Positions 1-8,032 are shown, counted from the stretch's first letter. The stretch is 26,849 nt of DNA from Bacteroidales bacterium (GCA_022837485.1 JALHHH010000032.1:1-26849), one strand, 5' to 3'. The notes: generated by a model not told the origin, from the letters alone. Translations and numbers: made by a program.

Positions 1-147
1 GACCTCGACGAGAAAGACCCTATCCGGGTGGCACATAAAAATCCGGCTATCATGGAATTGTATAAGGAATTTCTGGGCGAACCAATGGGCGAGCTGTCGA
101 TGAAACTCCTTCACACATCGTTTAAAAAGAGAGAAGTACCTCTTTAA
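1..147 (+). CDS. hydA: [FeFe] hydrogenase catalytic subunit, C-terminal end only
   Basis: This is the last 48 codons of a gene that begins before the window; the frame is open from base 1 to a TAA at 145-147. The peptide contains the segment YKEFLGEPMGE followed by KLLHTSFKKR. This is the typical C-terminus (small-subunit-like region) of monomeric and bifurcating [FeFe] hydrogenases, where the sequence ends in a LLHTxY-like motif. The enzyme reduces protons to H2 in the cytoplasm; in NADH-dependent multimeric forms it works with flavin subunits that would lie upstream. The H-cluster part is outside the window, so activity and subclass cannot be judged. Only 14 bases separate it from the sensor kinase gene, which suggests co-transcription. 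The HydA family call is fairly secure despite the short length. Confidence 0.82.
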   Translation, partial: DLDEKDPIRVAHKNPAIMELYKEFLGEPMGELSMKLLHTSFKKREVPL

Positions 148-161
148 CCGAACAACGGCGT

Positions 162-2180
162 ATGCAAAAAGATAGTTTCCTGCAGAAAAAACCCCTTGTA
201 CACACCATTCGCGAAAGGTGCCGTGTATGCTATACCTGTGTGCGCGAATGCCCGGCCAAGGCAATAAAAATCAGTAACGGGCAGGCCGAAGTAATTACCG
301 AACGCTGCATCGGTTGCGGAAACTGTATAAAAGTTTGCAGTCAGAATGCCAAAGTTTTCAGGAAAGAGATAGACATTACCCGCGAGTTGATAAACAGCGG
401 CAGTAAGGTAGCAGCACTGGTGGCACCCAGCTTTCCTGCAGAATTTTCCGAGATAAAAAACCACCGTTTACTGGTTTCTCTTATCCGTGCACTAGGATTC
501 GATATTGTTGCCGAAGTCTCTTTCGGAGCCGACCTGGTCGCCGGCGAATACAAACGAATTATTCAGACCAAGCACTATCCTCCGGTAATTTCGAGCGACT
601 GTCCTGCAATTGTCAATTATATTGAACACTACCATCCCGACCTGGTCGACTCCCTGGCTACCATTGTATCGCCTATGGTTGCCATGTCGAGGGTAATCCG
701 AAAAAAATACGGCGATGACCTCAGAATAGTATTTATTGGTCCCTGTATAGCTAAAAAGGATGAATCCGATGAGATAAATGCAGCTCTGACATTCCGTGAG
801 CTTCGTGAAATGATAAATCAGACCGGACTAAAGCCTGCCGATGTTGCGCCTACCGAATTCGACCCGCCTTTAGGAGGCAGAGGTGCCATCTTCCCGGTAA
901 GCCGGGGGCTGTTAAGCACCATGGATGTAACGGAGGATATATTTGAGCGGAATGTAATTGTAGCGGAAGGGCGTCGCGACTTTCAGGAAGCAATCAAAGA
1001 GTTTGAAAGCGGCCAGATTGCACAGGAGCACCTGGAATTACTGTGCTGTGAAGGATGCATCATGGGCCCGGGAATGTCGCCTTACCCCTATTTCTCATCA
1101 CTCAGCCGCAGATACAGAAAGCGCGCCAGTGTAAGCGATTATGCACTGCATAAGCTCGACGGGATGGATATGGTTCAGTGGGAAAAAGACTATACCGAAT
1201 ATTCACAACTCTCGCTGAAACGCGAATTTCAGCGCAGGGAGATCCCGTACGAACGTCCCGAAAAGGAAGAGATCACAAAAGCACTTGAAAAAATGGGGAA
1301 ATTCGGGCCTCAGGATCATCTGGACTGCGGAGCCTGCGGATACGATTCGTGCGAGGATCATGCCATTGCTATTATCCAGGGACTTGCTGAGCATGAGATG
1401 TGTCTGCCCTATGCCATTGAAAAATTGCACAACTACATTGCAGAGCTGAACATATCGAATGAAAAACTGGCCAACACACAGGAAGCACTCCGGCAATCGG
1501 AGAAGCTCGCGGGCATGGGACAGCTCTCGGCAGGCATTGCGCATGAACTCAACAACCCCCTGGGCATTATAACCATGTACAGCAACATCCTGAAAGACGA
1601 AGCTCCTCAGGGAGATCCCATCCGGAAGGATCTGGATCTTATTGCCGAGCAGGCCGAACGCTGCAAAAAAATTGTAGGCGGATTGCTGAACTTCGCGCGA
1701 AAAAACCAGGTAAACCTGGCCGCCATAAGCATCAACCAGCTTATGGAACATTCCATCAGCTCTGTAATATTTGCACCACAGGTTAAGGTATCCCTTGAAT
1801 CCAGGGTTCAGAACCCTGAAGTAACGCTGGATGCCGATCAGATGGCACAAGTGTTTACCAACCTGCTGAAAAATGCATCGGAAGCCATGCCGGAAAACGG
1901 AGGTCTGATACATATCCGGATGATTGACACGCCTGAAGAAATAACCATAAGCATTGCCGATACGGGAACGGGAATTGCCGAAGATAACATGAGCAAACTC
2001 TTTACACCATTTTTTACGACAAAAGCCATTGGCAGAGGTACCGGACTCGGCTTACCCATTATCTACGGTATCGTAAAAATGCACAAAGGAAATATTACGT
2101 TCAAGTCGAATGCCGACCTTCGAAAAGGGCCGACAGGAACTACCGTAACCATTACCTTACCCAGAATTCCAAAGTCCTAA
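162..2180 (+). CDS. Sensor histidine kinase with an [FeFe]-hydrogenase-like (H-cluster) sensory domain
   Basis: A 672-residue multidomain cytoplasmic protein. Residues 15-62 hold a two-cluster ferredoxin domain (C20, C23, C26, C30; C49, C52, C55, C59). Residues 80-330 resemble the [FeFe]-hydrogenase H domain. Its L1-type motif is SSDCPA (D146, C147), L2 is GPCIAKK (C195), and L3 is CCEGC (C295, C299), so all four H-cluster cysteines appear present. The usual proton-relay cysteine before C147 is Asp. Residues 389-414 carry an extra Fe-S motif (C389, C392, C397, C414) of the type seen in RsxB. A histidine kinase follows: H-box AHELNNP with H461, N-box NLLKNASEA, and glycine-rich GTGLGLP near the end. 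There is no membrane segment and no obvious PAS domain. The likely role is sensing H2 or redox state and autophosphorylating; this is inferred from architecture and from its position behind hydA. Confidence 0.85.
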   Translation: MQKDSFLQKKPLVHTIRERCRVCYTCVRECPAKAIKISNGQAEVITERCIGCGNCIKVCSQNAKVFRKEIDITRELINSGSKVAALVAPSFPAEFSEIKNHRLLVSLIRALGFDIVAEVSFGADLVAGEYKRIIQTKHYPPVISSDCPAIVNYIEHYHPDLVDSLATIVSPMVAMSRVIRKKYGDDLRIVFIGPCIAKKDESDEINAALTFRELREMINQTGLKPADVAPTEFDPPLGGRGAIFPVSRGLLSTMDVTEDIFERNVIVAEGRRDFQEAIKEFESGQIAQEHLELLCCEGCIMGPGMSPYPYFSSLSRRYRKRASVSDYALHKLDGMDMVQWEKDYTEYSQLSLKREFQRREIPYERPEKEEITKALEKMGKFGPQDHLDCGACGYDSCEDHAIAIIQGLAEHEMCLPYAIEKLHNYIAELNISNEKLANTQEALRQSEKLAGMGQLSAGIAHELNNPLGIITMYSNILKDEAPQGDPIRKDLDLIAEQAERCKKIVGGLLNFARKNQVNLAAISINQLMEHSISSVIFAPQVKVSLESRVQNPEVTLDADQMAQVFTNLLKNASEAMPENGGLIHIRMIDTPEEITISIADTGTGIAEDNMSKLFTPFFTTKAIGRGTGLGLPIIYGIVKMHKGNITFKSNADLRKGPTGTTVTITLPRIPKS

Positions 2181-2220
2181 AAACAAAACACTAATACCCG
2201 GAATAAAACTCCAATCCGAA

Positions 2221-2607
2221 ATGAAAAAAACGATTTTAATTGTAGACGACGACATGGACTACCTGTTTCAGATGAAACTGAAGGTAGAACAGTTTGGGTT
2301 TGAAGCCATCACCGCGGAAGGACAGAAAGAAGCCGAATCGATCATTGAAACGGTGAGGCCCGATCTGGCCATTCTCGACCTGATGATGGAAACCGACGAC
2401 AGCGGTTTTATTCTTGCTTACAAGATCAAGCGGAAATATCCGGAAGTTCCGATTATCATAGCCACGGCTGTAACCGCCGAAACCGGAATGACATTCGATA
2501 TCAACCCGGATGAAAACAGTCAGTGGATAAAGGCCGATCTCTTTCTCGACAAAGGAATACGTGCCGACCAGCTTCAGCGTGAAATAAATAAGTTGCTTAA
2601 GATTTAA
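2221..2607 (+). CDS. Single-domain response regulator (CheY-like receiver)
   Basis: A 128-residue protein made of one receiver domain and nothing else. The acidic pocket is D9-D10-D11, the phosphoacceptor is D53 in AILDLMM, the switch Thr/Ser region is ATA around residue 82, and the conserved Lys is in LDKG near residue 111. It lacks a DNA-binding or enzymatic output domain, so it must act by protein contact or pass the phosphate on. It starts 40 bases after the hydrogenase-like kinase and ends 3 bases before the next gene, which makes it the obvious candidate partner of that kinase. The insertion MMETDDSG after D53 is slightly longer than the usual loop. Confidence 0.88.
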   Translation: MKKTILIVDDDMDYLFQMKLKVEQFGFEAITAEGQKEAESIIETVRPDLAILDLMMETDDSGFILAYKIKRKYPEVPIIIATAVTAETGMTFDINPDENSQWIKADLFLDKGIRADQLQREINKLLKI

Positions 2608-2610
2608 AAA

Positions 2611-3732
2611 ATGGCCGAATACAAAATACTGGTTGTAGATGACGAAATGGGTATCCGGATGGGAACCCGGAGAATTCTGCAGAATTTCAGGGTTGATTAT
2701 CCTTTTATGGACGAGCACATCGAATTCAACGTACTCGAAGCCCCGACAGGAGAAGATGCGATTGAAATCATAGACAGGGAGATGCCCGACATCATACTAC
2801 TCGACAACAAATTACCCGGAATACAGGGGGTTGAGGTACTGGAATATGTAAAGAAAAACCTATACGACATTGTTGTGGTGATGATTACATCGTATGCCTC
2901 GCTGGAGTTGGCAGTGAAAGCAACGCGCGACGGGGCTTACGACTTTATCCCCAAGCCGTTCACTCCCCAGGAACTTCGGTCGTCCATCGAGAATATCACA
3001 AAACAGCTGTTTCTGAAGCGGATGACCCAAAAAATGAACAAAGAAGGAAAACTCATCCGTTTCCAGTTTCTCCGGGTACTTTCGCACGAACTCAAGGCTC
3101 CGATCAATGCCATAGAAGGCTACCTGAAGATTATGCATGAAAAACAGTTTGGCGATAAAATAGACTCATACACCGAAATGATTGACCGTTCGCTGGAACG
3201 GATAAACGGGATGAGGGGTCTGATAATGGATTTGCTCGACCTTACGAAAATTGAATCGGGTAAACCGGTCCAAAACCTTGAAAAAGTTGACCTCACGAAA
3301 ATTGCCGGAATATCCATCGACACCAACCGTCCGTATGCCATTCAGAAGGATGTGGATGTATACCTTAACACCAGAGAACCGGTATTTATGGAAGCCGATC
3401 CCAAAGAGATAGAAATCATACTTAATAATTTGATTTCTAATGCCGTGAAATACAACCACCAGGGTGGTCGCGTCGATGTATTTGTGAATCAGGAAAAGCA
3501 CAGAATAAGTCTTCAGGTCTCCGATACAGGTATCGGGATGACGGAAGAAGAATCTTCGCGGCTTTTTCAGGATTTCGTTCGAATTAAAAATCCAAAGACT
3601 AAACATATCACCGGTTCAGGTCTTGGCCTGTCGATAGCAAAAAAAATTGTAGAAATGTACCACGGAGATATAGAAGTTACAAGTATTCCCGACAAGGGAA
3701 CGACGTTTACCGTGGTATTTCCTGTTGAATAA
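2611..3732 (+). CDS. Receiver domain-histidine kinase hybrid (REC-HisKA-HATPase)
   Basis: A 373-residue soluble protein. Residues 4-125 are a receiver domain (D10-D11, phosphoacceptor D65 in ILLDNKLPG, conserved Lys in PKPFTP). A short linker leads to a HisKA dimerisation domain (H159 in SHELKAP) and a HATPase_c domain with N-box LNNLISNAVKY, G1 box DTGIGM and G2 box GSGLGLSI. It has no sensor or DNA-binding domain. In this layout the receiver probably controls the attached kinase. The ATG lies 3 bases after the stop of the preceding receiver gene, so its ribosome-binding site must sit inside that gene and translation is likely coupled. Its neighbours place it in the same hydrogenase-linked signalling unit; the downstream target is not evident. 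An A/T-rich 21-base gap separates it from rex. Confidence 0.87.
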   Translation: MAEYKILVVDDEMGIRMGTRRILQNFRVDYPFMDEHIEFNVLEAPTGEDAIEIIDREMPDIILLDNKLPGIQGVEVLEYVKKNLYDIVVVMITSYASLELAVKATRDGAYDFIPKPFTPQELRSSIENITKQLFLKRMTQKMNKEGKLIRFQFLRVLSHELKAPINAIEGYLKIMHEKQFGDKIDSYTEMIDRSLERINGMRGLIMDLLDLTKIESGKPVQNLEKVDLTKIAGISIDTNRPYAIQKDVDVYLNTREPVFMEADPKEIEIILNNLISNAVKYNHQGGRVDVFVNQEKHRISLQVSDTGIGMTEEESSRLFQDFVRIKNPKTKHITGSGLGLSIAKKIVEMYHGDIEVTSIPDKGTTFTVVFPVE

Positions 3733-3753
3733 ATCCCAACCTAAACAAGTCTT

Positions 3754-4383
3754 ATGTTAATGCAAAAAAAACTTCCCGATAAAACAGTTGAAAGGCTGAG
3801 CCAGTATCGCAGGGCACTTCTGAATTACTATGCCGGCGGCAAGCATCATATTTTCTCACATGAAATAGCCAATCTGCTGCACATTACAGCCGTTCAGGTC
3901 CGGCGCGATATTATGCTGATCGGATACACCGGTACCTTAAGGCAGGGTTACGATGTAAAAGAGCTCATTGATATCATCGGAAAGATTATCGACACCCGGG
4001 AGGGGCAAAAGGTTGCCGTAGTCGGAATCGGTAACCTGGGCCGCGCCATTATGGGCTATTTTAGCGGCAAACGTACCAAACTTTCGATAGTAGCTGCTTT
4101 TGACACCAATCCTGAAAAGATAAACAGGATTTATGCCGGGGTACAATGTTACCACAGCGAACAGATGATAGACATCATCCGGAAGGAGGGTATCTCCATT
4201 GCAGTGATATCGGTACCCGGCGAATCTGCCGCCCGTGTTGCCGAAGAGCTTGTGATGGCCGGAATCAGGGGCATCCTCAACTTTTCTCCCAAAGCACTGA
4301 ACGTACCCCCGCACGTTTACCTGCAGGAATACGACATGATAACAAGCCTTGAAAAAATTGCTTACTTTGTTAAAAAGGCCTGA
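3754..4383 (+). CDS. rex: Redox-sensing transcriptional repressor Rex
   Basis: A 209-residue protein with the Rex layout. The N-terminal winged helix includes AVQVRRDIMLIGYTG and RQGYDV, the region that contacts DNA in this family. The C-terminal Rossmann domain has G91-x-G93-x-x-G96 (VGIGNLGR) for NAD(H). Length is normal for Rex (about 205-220). Known Rex proteins release DNA when NADH/NAD+ is high and control fermentation, hydrogenase and respiratory genes. It closes the hydA-kinase-receiver run, consistent with control of this cluster. I found no perfect Rex operator (TTGTgA-like half sites with 18-base span) in the window; the closest candidate overlaps the hydG promoter. ATG at 3754 is used; a second in-frame ATG at 3760 is possible. 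Confidence 0.93.
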   Translation: MLMQKKLPDKTVERLSQYRRALLNYYAGGKHHIFSHEIANLLHITAVQVRRDIMLIGYTGTLRQGYDVKELIDIIGKIIDTREGQKVAVVGIGNLGRAIMGYFSGKRTKLSIVAAFDTNPEKINRIYAGVQCYHSEQMIDIIRKEGISIAVISVPGESAARVAEELVMAGIRGILNFSPKALNVPPHVYLQEYDMITSLEKIAYFVKKA

Positions 4384-4406
4384 TCCTATCAGGAATCTAC
4401 CCCGGA

Positions 4407-5354
4407 ATGAAGATATACTATAGCCTGGACGACATCGGCACCATAAAAAATCCGGTAGTTACAACCGGCTCGTTCGACGGTGTACACATCGGACATAAAA
4501 CCATTCTCAACAGGTTGAGGGAAATTGCCGGCGGGATTGAAGGAGAATCGGTTCTTATTACCTTTCATCCTCATCCCCGAAAGGTATTGTTTCCCGATAC
4601 GGCCGGAAAAACACTGTTACTGATAAACTCACAGCGCGAAAAAATCGAACTGCTCCGAAAAACAGGCCTCGATAACTTGATCATCCTTGAATTTACCCGC
4701 GAGTTTTCGAAAATTTCATCCATCGACTTTATCCGCAACATTCTTGCAGCAAAACTCAGGGCCGCCAGAGTGGTAATCGGTTTTAACCATCATTTTGGGC
4801 ACAATCGTGAGGGCAATTTCGAATATCTGTATGAACTGGGGCAATATTACAACTTCGGGGTTGAAGAAATTCCCGAACAGGATATTCACAACGAAACGGT
4901 TAGCTCAACACTAATCCGGAAAGCCCTTCTGGAAGGCAAGATTCAGCGGGCCAATGCATATCTGGATCATCATTACATTATCATCAGCGAACTTTACCCG
5001 GGAAGTTCAACCTGCCGTGAAATGAACTTCCCGACCATGCGCCTGAAAATTGACGAAGACAGCAAGCTGATCCCCTGCGACGGCGTATATGCCGTTACCG
5101 TTCTGGTAGATGGTGAATATTACAAAGGCATTCTCAATATTAAAAACTCACTACCGCCTGAGATACGTATACTCGAGGACATTCTGATTGATGTACACCT
5201 GTTTGATACCGGCCACAACTTAAACCTGACCGGACATACAGCTATAGTGTTTTTTGCAAAACGGATCAGAGATGAACTGGCTTTCAGCGATGCAACAGAA
5301 ATGATGAAGCAGCTTGAAGCCGACCAGTCCGAAGTGGAAGAACTGATCTATTAA
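4407..5354 (+). CDS. ribF: RibF-family FAD synthetase with a divergent riboflavin kinase domain
   Basis: A 315-residue protein with the bifunctional RibF layout. The N-terminal nucleotidyltransferase looks intact: GSFDGVHIGH with H27 and H30 (HxGH), TFHPHPRKVL, and GFNHHFGHNREG. The C-terminal part aligns with riboflavin kinase (GVYAV, ending near RIRDELAF) but key motifs differ. The nearly universal GFPTAN reads NFPTMR, the GxxNIGxRPT region reads GILNIKNSLPP, and the E-V-H segment holding the catalytic Glu reads DVHLFD. FAD synthesis is therefore well supported while FMN formation is doubtful. RibF proteins make FMN and FAD from riboflavin in the cytoplasm. It lies 23 bases after rex and 10 before the MBL gene. 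A flavin role beside hydrogenase and flavin-rich NQR genes is plausible; a canonical ribF may exist elsewhere. Confidence 0.82.
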   Translation: MKIYYSLDDIGTIKNPVVTTGSFDGVHIGHKTILNRLREIAGGIEGESVLITFHPHPRKVLFPDTAGKTLLLINSQREKIELLRKTGLDNLIILEFTREFSKISSIDFIRNILAAKLRAARVVIGFNHHFGHNREGNFEYLYELGQYYNFGVEEIPEQDIHNETVSSTLIRKALLEGKIQRANAYLDHHYIIISELYPGSSTCREMNFPTMRLKIDEDSKLIPCDGVYAVTVLVDGEYYKGILNIKNSLPPEIRILEDILIDVHLFDTGHNLNLTGHTAIVFFAKRIRDELAFSDATEMMKQLEADQSEVEELIY

Positions 5355-5364
5355 GACCTTTGAC

Positions 5365-6144
5365 ATGAGCAATCCGGAAAAGATCAGCATAACATTCCTG
5401 GGAACAGGCACATCCATCGGGGTACCTGTGATCGCCTGCAACTGCCCCGTTTGTAAGTCGGCCGACCCGAGAGACAAACGGTTCCGGACTTCCGCCATGA
5501 TCAGAGTCGACAACCAGAATATCGTCATAGACTGCGGACCTGATTTCCGGTTTCAGATGCTTAAACAGCAGGTAGAAGATATTGATGCCGTTGTTTTCAC
5601 GCACGAACACCGCGACCATATTGCCGGACTCGACGATGTAAGGGCATTCAATTACATCCTTAACAAAAATATTCCGATCTACGGAACGGTTAATGTAATG
5701 GATGCCATTCGAACCGAGTTCCCGTACATCTTTACCGAAACGCGCTATTTCGGGGTTCCTCAGCTTACCATTCACACCATTGAAAACGAACCCTTTTTTG
5801 TGGGTCCTACACGAATCACACCCATAAGGGTTTTACACAACAAGCTGCCGGTAATGGGATACCGGATCAGAAATCTCGTTTACATCACGGATGCCAGCGT
5901 AATTCCTGACGAGGAAAAACATAAGATTACCGGAGCTAAAATATTGGTATTAAACGCACTGAGAAATTCAAAACACATCTCACACCTCTCTCTTGGCGAA
6001 GCCCTGCAACTGATAGAAGAACTGAAACCAGAGCAGGCATACCTCACGCATATCAGCCATTTCCTGGGGCTGCACGGTGAAGTTGAAACCCGGCTTCCGG
6101 AAAATGTGCATCTTGCATACGATAACCTGAAACTGGATCTGTAA
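5365..6144 (+). CDS. MBL-fold metallo-hydrolase (PhnP-like)
   Basis: A 259-residue soluble metallo-beta-lactamase-fold protein. The N-terminus has GTGTSIGVP followed by a Cys-containing segment (CNCPVC) and KRFRTSAMI, as in PhnP-type phosphodiesterases. The metal motif is H80-E-H82-R-D84-H85, with further ligands likely at the Asp of YITDASV and in LTHISH near residue 227. Family members hydrolyse phosphodiesters such as cyclic ribose phosphates, but no phosphonate genes are nearby and the substrate is unknown here. It follows the ribF-like gene by 10 bases with no promoter signal between, so it is probably co-transcribed with it. The orthology to PhnP itself is not established, so no symbol is given. 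Confidence 0.85.
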   Translation: MSNPEKISITFLGTGTSIGVPVIACNCPVCKSADPRDKRFRTSAMIRVDNQNIVIDCGPDFRFQMLKQQVEDIDAVVFTHEHRDHIAGLDDVRAFNYILNKNIPIYGTVNVMDAIRTEFPYIFTETRYFGVPQLTIHTIENEPFFVGPTRITPIRVLHNKLPVMGYRIRNLVYITDASVIPDEEKHKITGAKILVLNALRNSKHISHLSLGEALQLIEELKPEQAYLTHISHFLGLHGEVETRLPENVHLAYDNLKLDL

Positions 6145-6241
6145 AACAGAAGACTTATAGATTAAAACTGAACACAACCAGCCTATTTGGTGGTATCTGC
6201 TGAAAATAAAACTACTTTTCACCCCCTGAACGGGTTAATCG

Positions 6242-6260
6242 TTGTACCTTTGCAGGACAA
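6242..6260. promoter_or_regulatory. hydG promoter -7 element inside an imperfect inverted repeat
   Basis: TACCTTTG at 6245-6252 matches the Bacteroidota -7 element TAnnTTTG and lies 44 bases before the hydG ATG. I see no good -33 TTTG at 19-21 bases upstream. The element is embedded in an imperfect palindrome: TTGT-a-CCT (6242-6249) against AGG-ACAA (6254-6260), with one unpaired base. A repressor bound here would block the promoter. The outer TTGT and ACAA resemble the ends of Rex operators, but the span is 19 rather than 18 bases. The 152-base gap 6145-6296 holds nothing else that I can recognise. Confidence 0.5.
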
Positions 6261-6296
6261 GAAACCGAATTATAAACATTTGAATTTCAACATATA

Positions 6297-7733
6297 ATGA
6301 TTTTTACACCTGAAAAATGCCGTATCCCGGATCAGCGCATGAAACCCTTCATCGATCCGGATGAAATATGGGAAATCCTGAACGAGACAAAAGCCGACAG
6401 GAAGTCGGTAAGGGAAGTGATTGCCAAATCGCTTGAAAAGAACCGGTTGACACTCAGAGAAACAGCCATTCTGATTAATGCCTCCGACCCTGATCTGATA
6501 GAAGAAATCAAAGAAGGCGCAAGAGAACTTAAAAAGCGTGTGTACGGTAATCGTATCGTATTATTTGCCCCGCTCTACGTAGGCAACAAGTGCACCAACA
6601 ACTGCAAATATTGCGGTTTCCGGGTTTCCAATAAAGAGGCCATCCGGAAAACGCTTTCCGACGGGGAGCTGATAAAGGAAGTGGAAGCGCTTGAAGACAA
6701 TGGTCAGAAAAGGCTCATCCTGGTTTACGGGGAACACCCGGAATACAATGCGGAATACATTGCCCATACCGTTCGCACCGTTTACGGGGTTAAGAAAGGC
6801 CCCGGCGAAATCAGGAGAGTAAATATAAATGCAGCTCCGCTTGAGATTGAAGACTTCCGGATTGTTAAGGAAGCAGGAATAGGCACGTACCAGATCTTTC
6901 AGGAAACGTATCACCCCGGGGCGTACAAGACGTATCACCTTGGCGGGAAGAAAAGAAATTTCGAATATCGCCTGACATCGCTGGACAGGGCACAGGAAGC
7001 CGGAATAGATGACGTTGGAATCGGGGCACTTTTCGGACTCTACGACTGGCGTTTTGAGGTCATGGGCCTGGTTCGGCATACGAATCACCTGGAAGCATGT
7101 TATCAGGTAGGACCGCATACCATCTCTTTCCCAAGAATAAAAAATGCCTCAAAACTCGAAATTGGCAAGGATTATACCGTAAGCGATGAGGATTTTGCCC
7201 GCCTGGTGGCCATTCTCAGGCTGGCAGTGCCGTATACGGGAATGATACTTACTGCCAGGGAGAATCCGGCACTCAGACACGAAGTCATTCAGTTTGGCGT
7301 TTCTCAGATCGATGGCGGTACCAAGCTTGAGCTGGGATCCTATTCGGATTCCATTAATGAACATCAGGATCTGAACCGCGAACAATTCGAAATCAGCGAT
7401 AATCGTTCGCTGAATGAAATCATTGATGAACTCTTTGAAAACGATTATCTGCCTTCGTTCTGCACCGCCTGCTATCGTCGCGGCCGCACCGGTGAGCATT
7501 TTATGGAATTCTCGGTCCCCGGTTTTATCAAGCGTTTTTGCTCACCCAATGCAATGCTGACACTGGCAGAGTATCTGGAGGACTATGCTCCTGCAGATAC
7601 TAAACGGAAAGGCTGGGAAGTCATCAGCAAAAACCTGAAAGACCTCGACGAAAGTCCCGGCAACTTCAACACCACTGAATTGAAGAACAGACTTGAACGG
7701 GTGAAAGCCGGCGAACGCGATCTTTATTTTTAA
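6297..7733 (+). CDS. hydG: [FeFe] hydrogenase H-cluster maturase HydG (radical SAM tyrosine lyase)
   Basis: A 478-residue radical SAM enzyme. The SAM-binding [4Fe-4S] motif is C99-x3-C103-x2-C106 (CTNNCKYC). The diagnostic C-terminal motif CX2CX22C is present as C389, C392 and C415, which binds the second, dangler-containing cluster. HydG cleaves tyrosine to supply CO and CN- for the diiron subcluster of [FeFe] hydrogenase. Length and motifs are full, so the protein should be functional. The maturases HydE and HydF are not in the window and must be encoded elsewhere if the hydrogenase is matured. It has its own promoter signal at 6245-6252 and is followed after 25 bases by two TM1266-family genes, a common association for this family. 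Confidence 0.96.
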   Translation: MIFTPEKCRIPDQRMKPFIDPDEIWEILNETKADRKSVREVIAKSLEKNRLTLRETAILINASDPDLIEEIKEGARELKKRVYGNRIVLFAPLYVGNKCTNNCKYCGFRVSNKEAIRKTLSDGELIKEVEALEDNGQKRLILVYGEHPEYNAEYIAHTVRTVYGVKKGPGEIRRVNINAAPLEIEDFRIVKEAGIGTYQIFQETYHPGAYKTYHLGGKKRNFEYRLTSLDRAQEAGIDDVGIGALFGLYDWRFEVMGLVRHTNHLEACYQVGPHTISFPRIKNASKLEIGKDYTVSDEDFARLVAILRLAVPYTGMILTARENPALRHEVIQFGVSQIDGGTKLELGSYSDSINEHQDLNREQFEISDNRSLNEIIDELFENDYLPSFCTACYRRGRTGEHFMEFSVPGFIKRFCSPNAMLTLAEYLEDYAPADTKRKGWEVISKNLKDLDESPGNFNTTELKNRLERVKAGERDLYF

Positions 7734-7758
7734 GTCAAACTACATTCCCAAGGCAACC

Positions 7759-8016
7759 ATGAAAGAAACCAGAATTATTGGATTGATGATCAGGGACAGG
7801 ATCAAGGAAGCCGGTCGGTTGCAACTGACCCTGAGCAAGTATGCCAACCTTATTCACTCCCGCCTGGGTTTCCACGAGTTGAGCGAAAACACATGCAGCC
7901 GCATGGGTTTTATCATTCTGCACCTGAGCGGAAAGCCAGCAGACTGGAAAGCTTTTGAAGAAGAAATAAATTCCATTGGCGGCGTTGAAATGCAACATAT
8001 GTCGTTTACGTTTTAA
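7759..8016 (+). CDS. TM1266-family iron-only hydrogenase system putative regulator, copy 1
   Basis: An 85-residue protein resembling the TM1266 family, which has a small NikR-C/ACT-like ferredoxin fold and is often encoded beside [FeFe]-hydrogenase maturation genes. Visible features shared with its neighbour are a central SRLGFHE segment, a hydrophobic GFIILHLSG strand, and a C-terminal GGVEMQHMSF strand. There is no DNA-binding helix, so any regulatory role would be through ligand or protein binding. The function of the family is not established. It follows hydG by 25 bases and precedes the second copy by 16 bases; the three genes probably form one transcript. Confidence 0.8.
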   Translation: MKETRIIGLMIRDRIKEAGRLQLTLSKYANLIHSRLGFHELSENTCSRMGFIILHLSGKPADWKAFEEEINSIGGVEMQHMSFTF

Positions 8017-8032
8017 CGAAGGAGGGCAAAAA

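Noticed and set aside
1203..1913. 236-codon open frame on the minus strand inside the sensor kinase gene
   Set aside because: Lies wholly antisense to a gene with clear Fe-S and kinase motifs; its protein has no recognisable domain and there is no promoter or ribosome-binding site.
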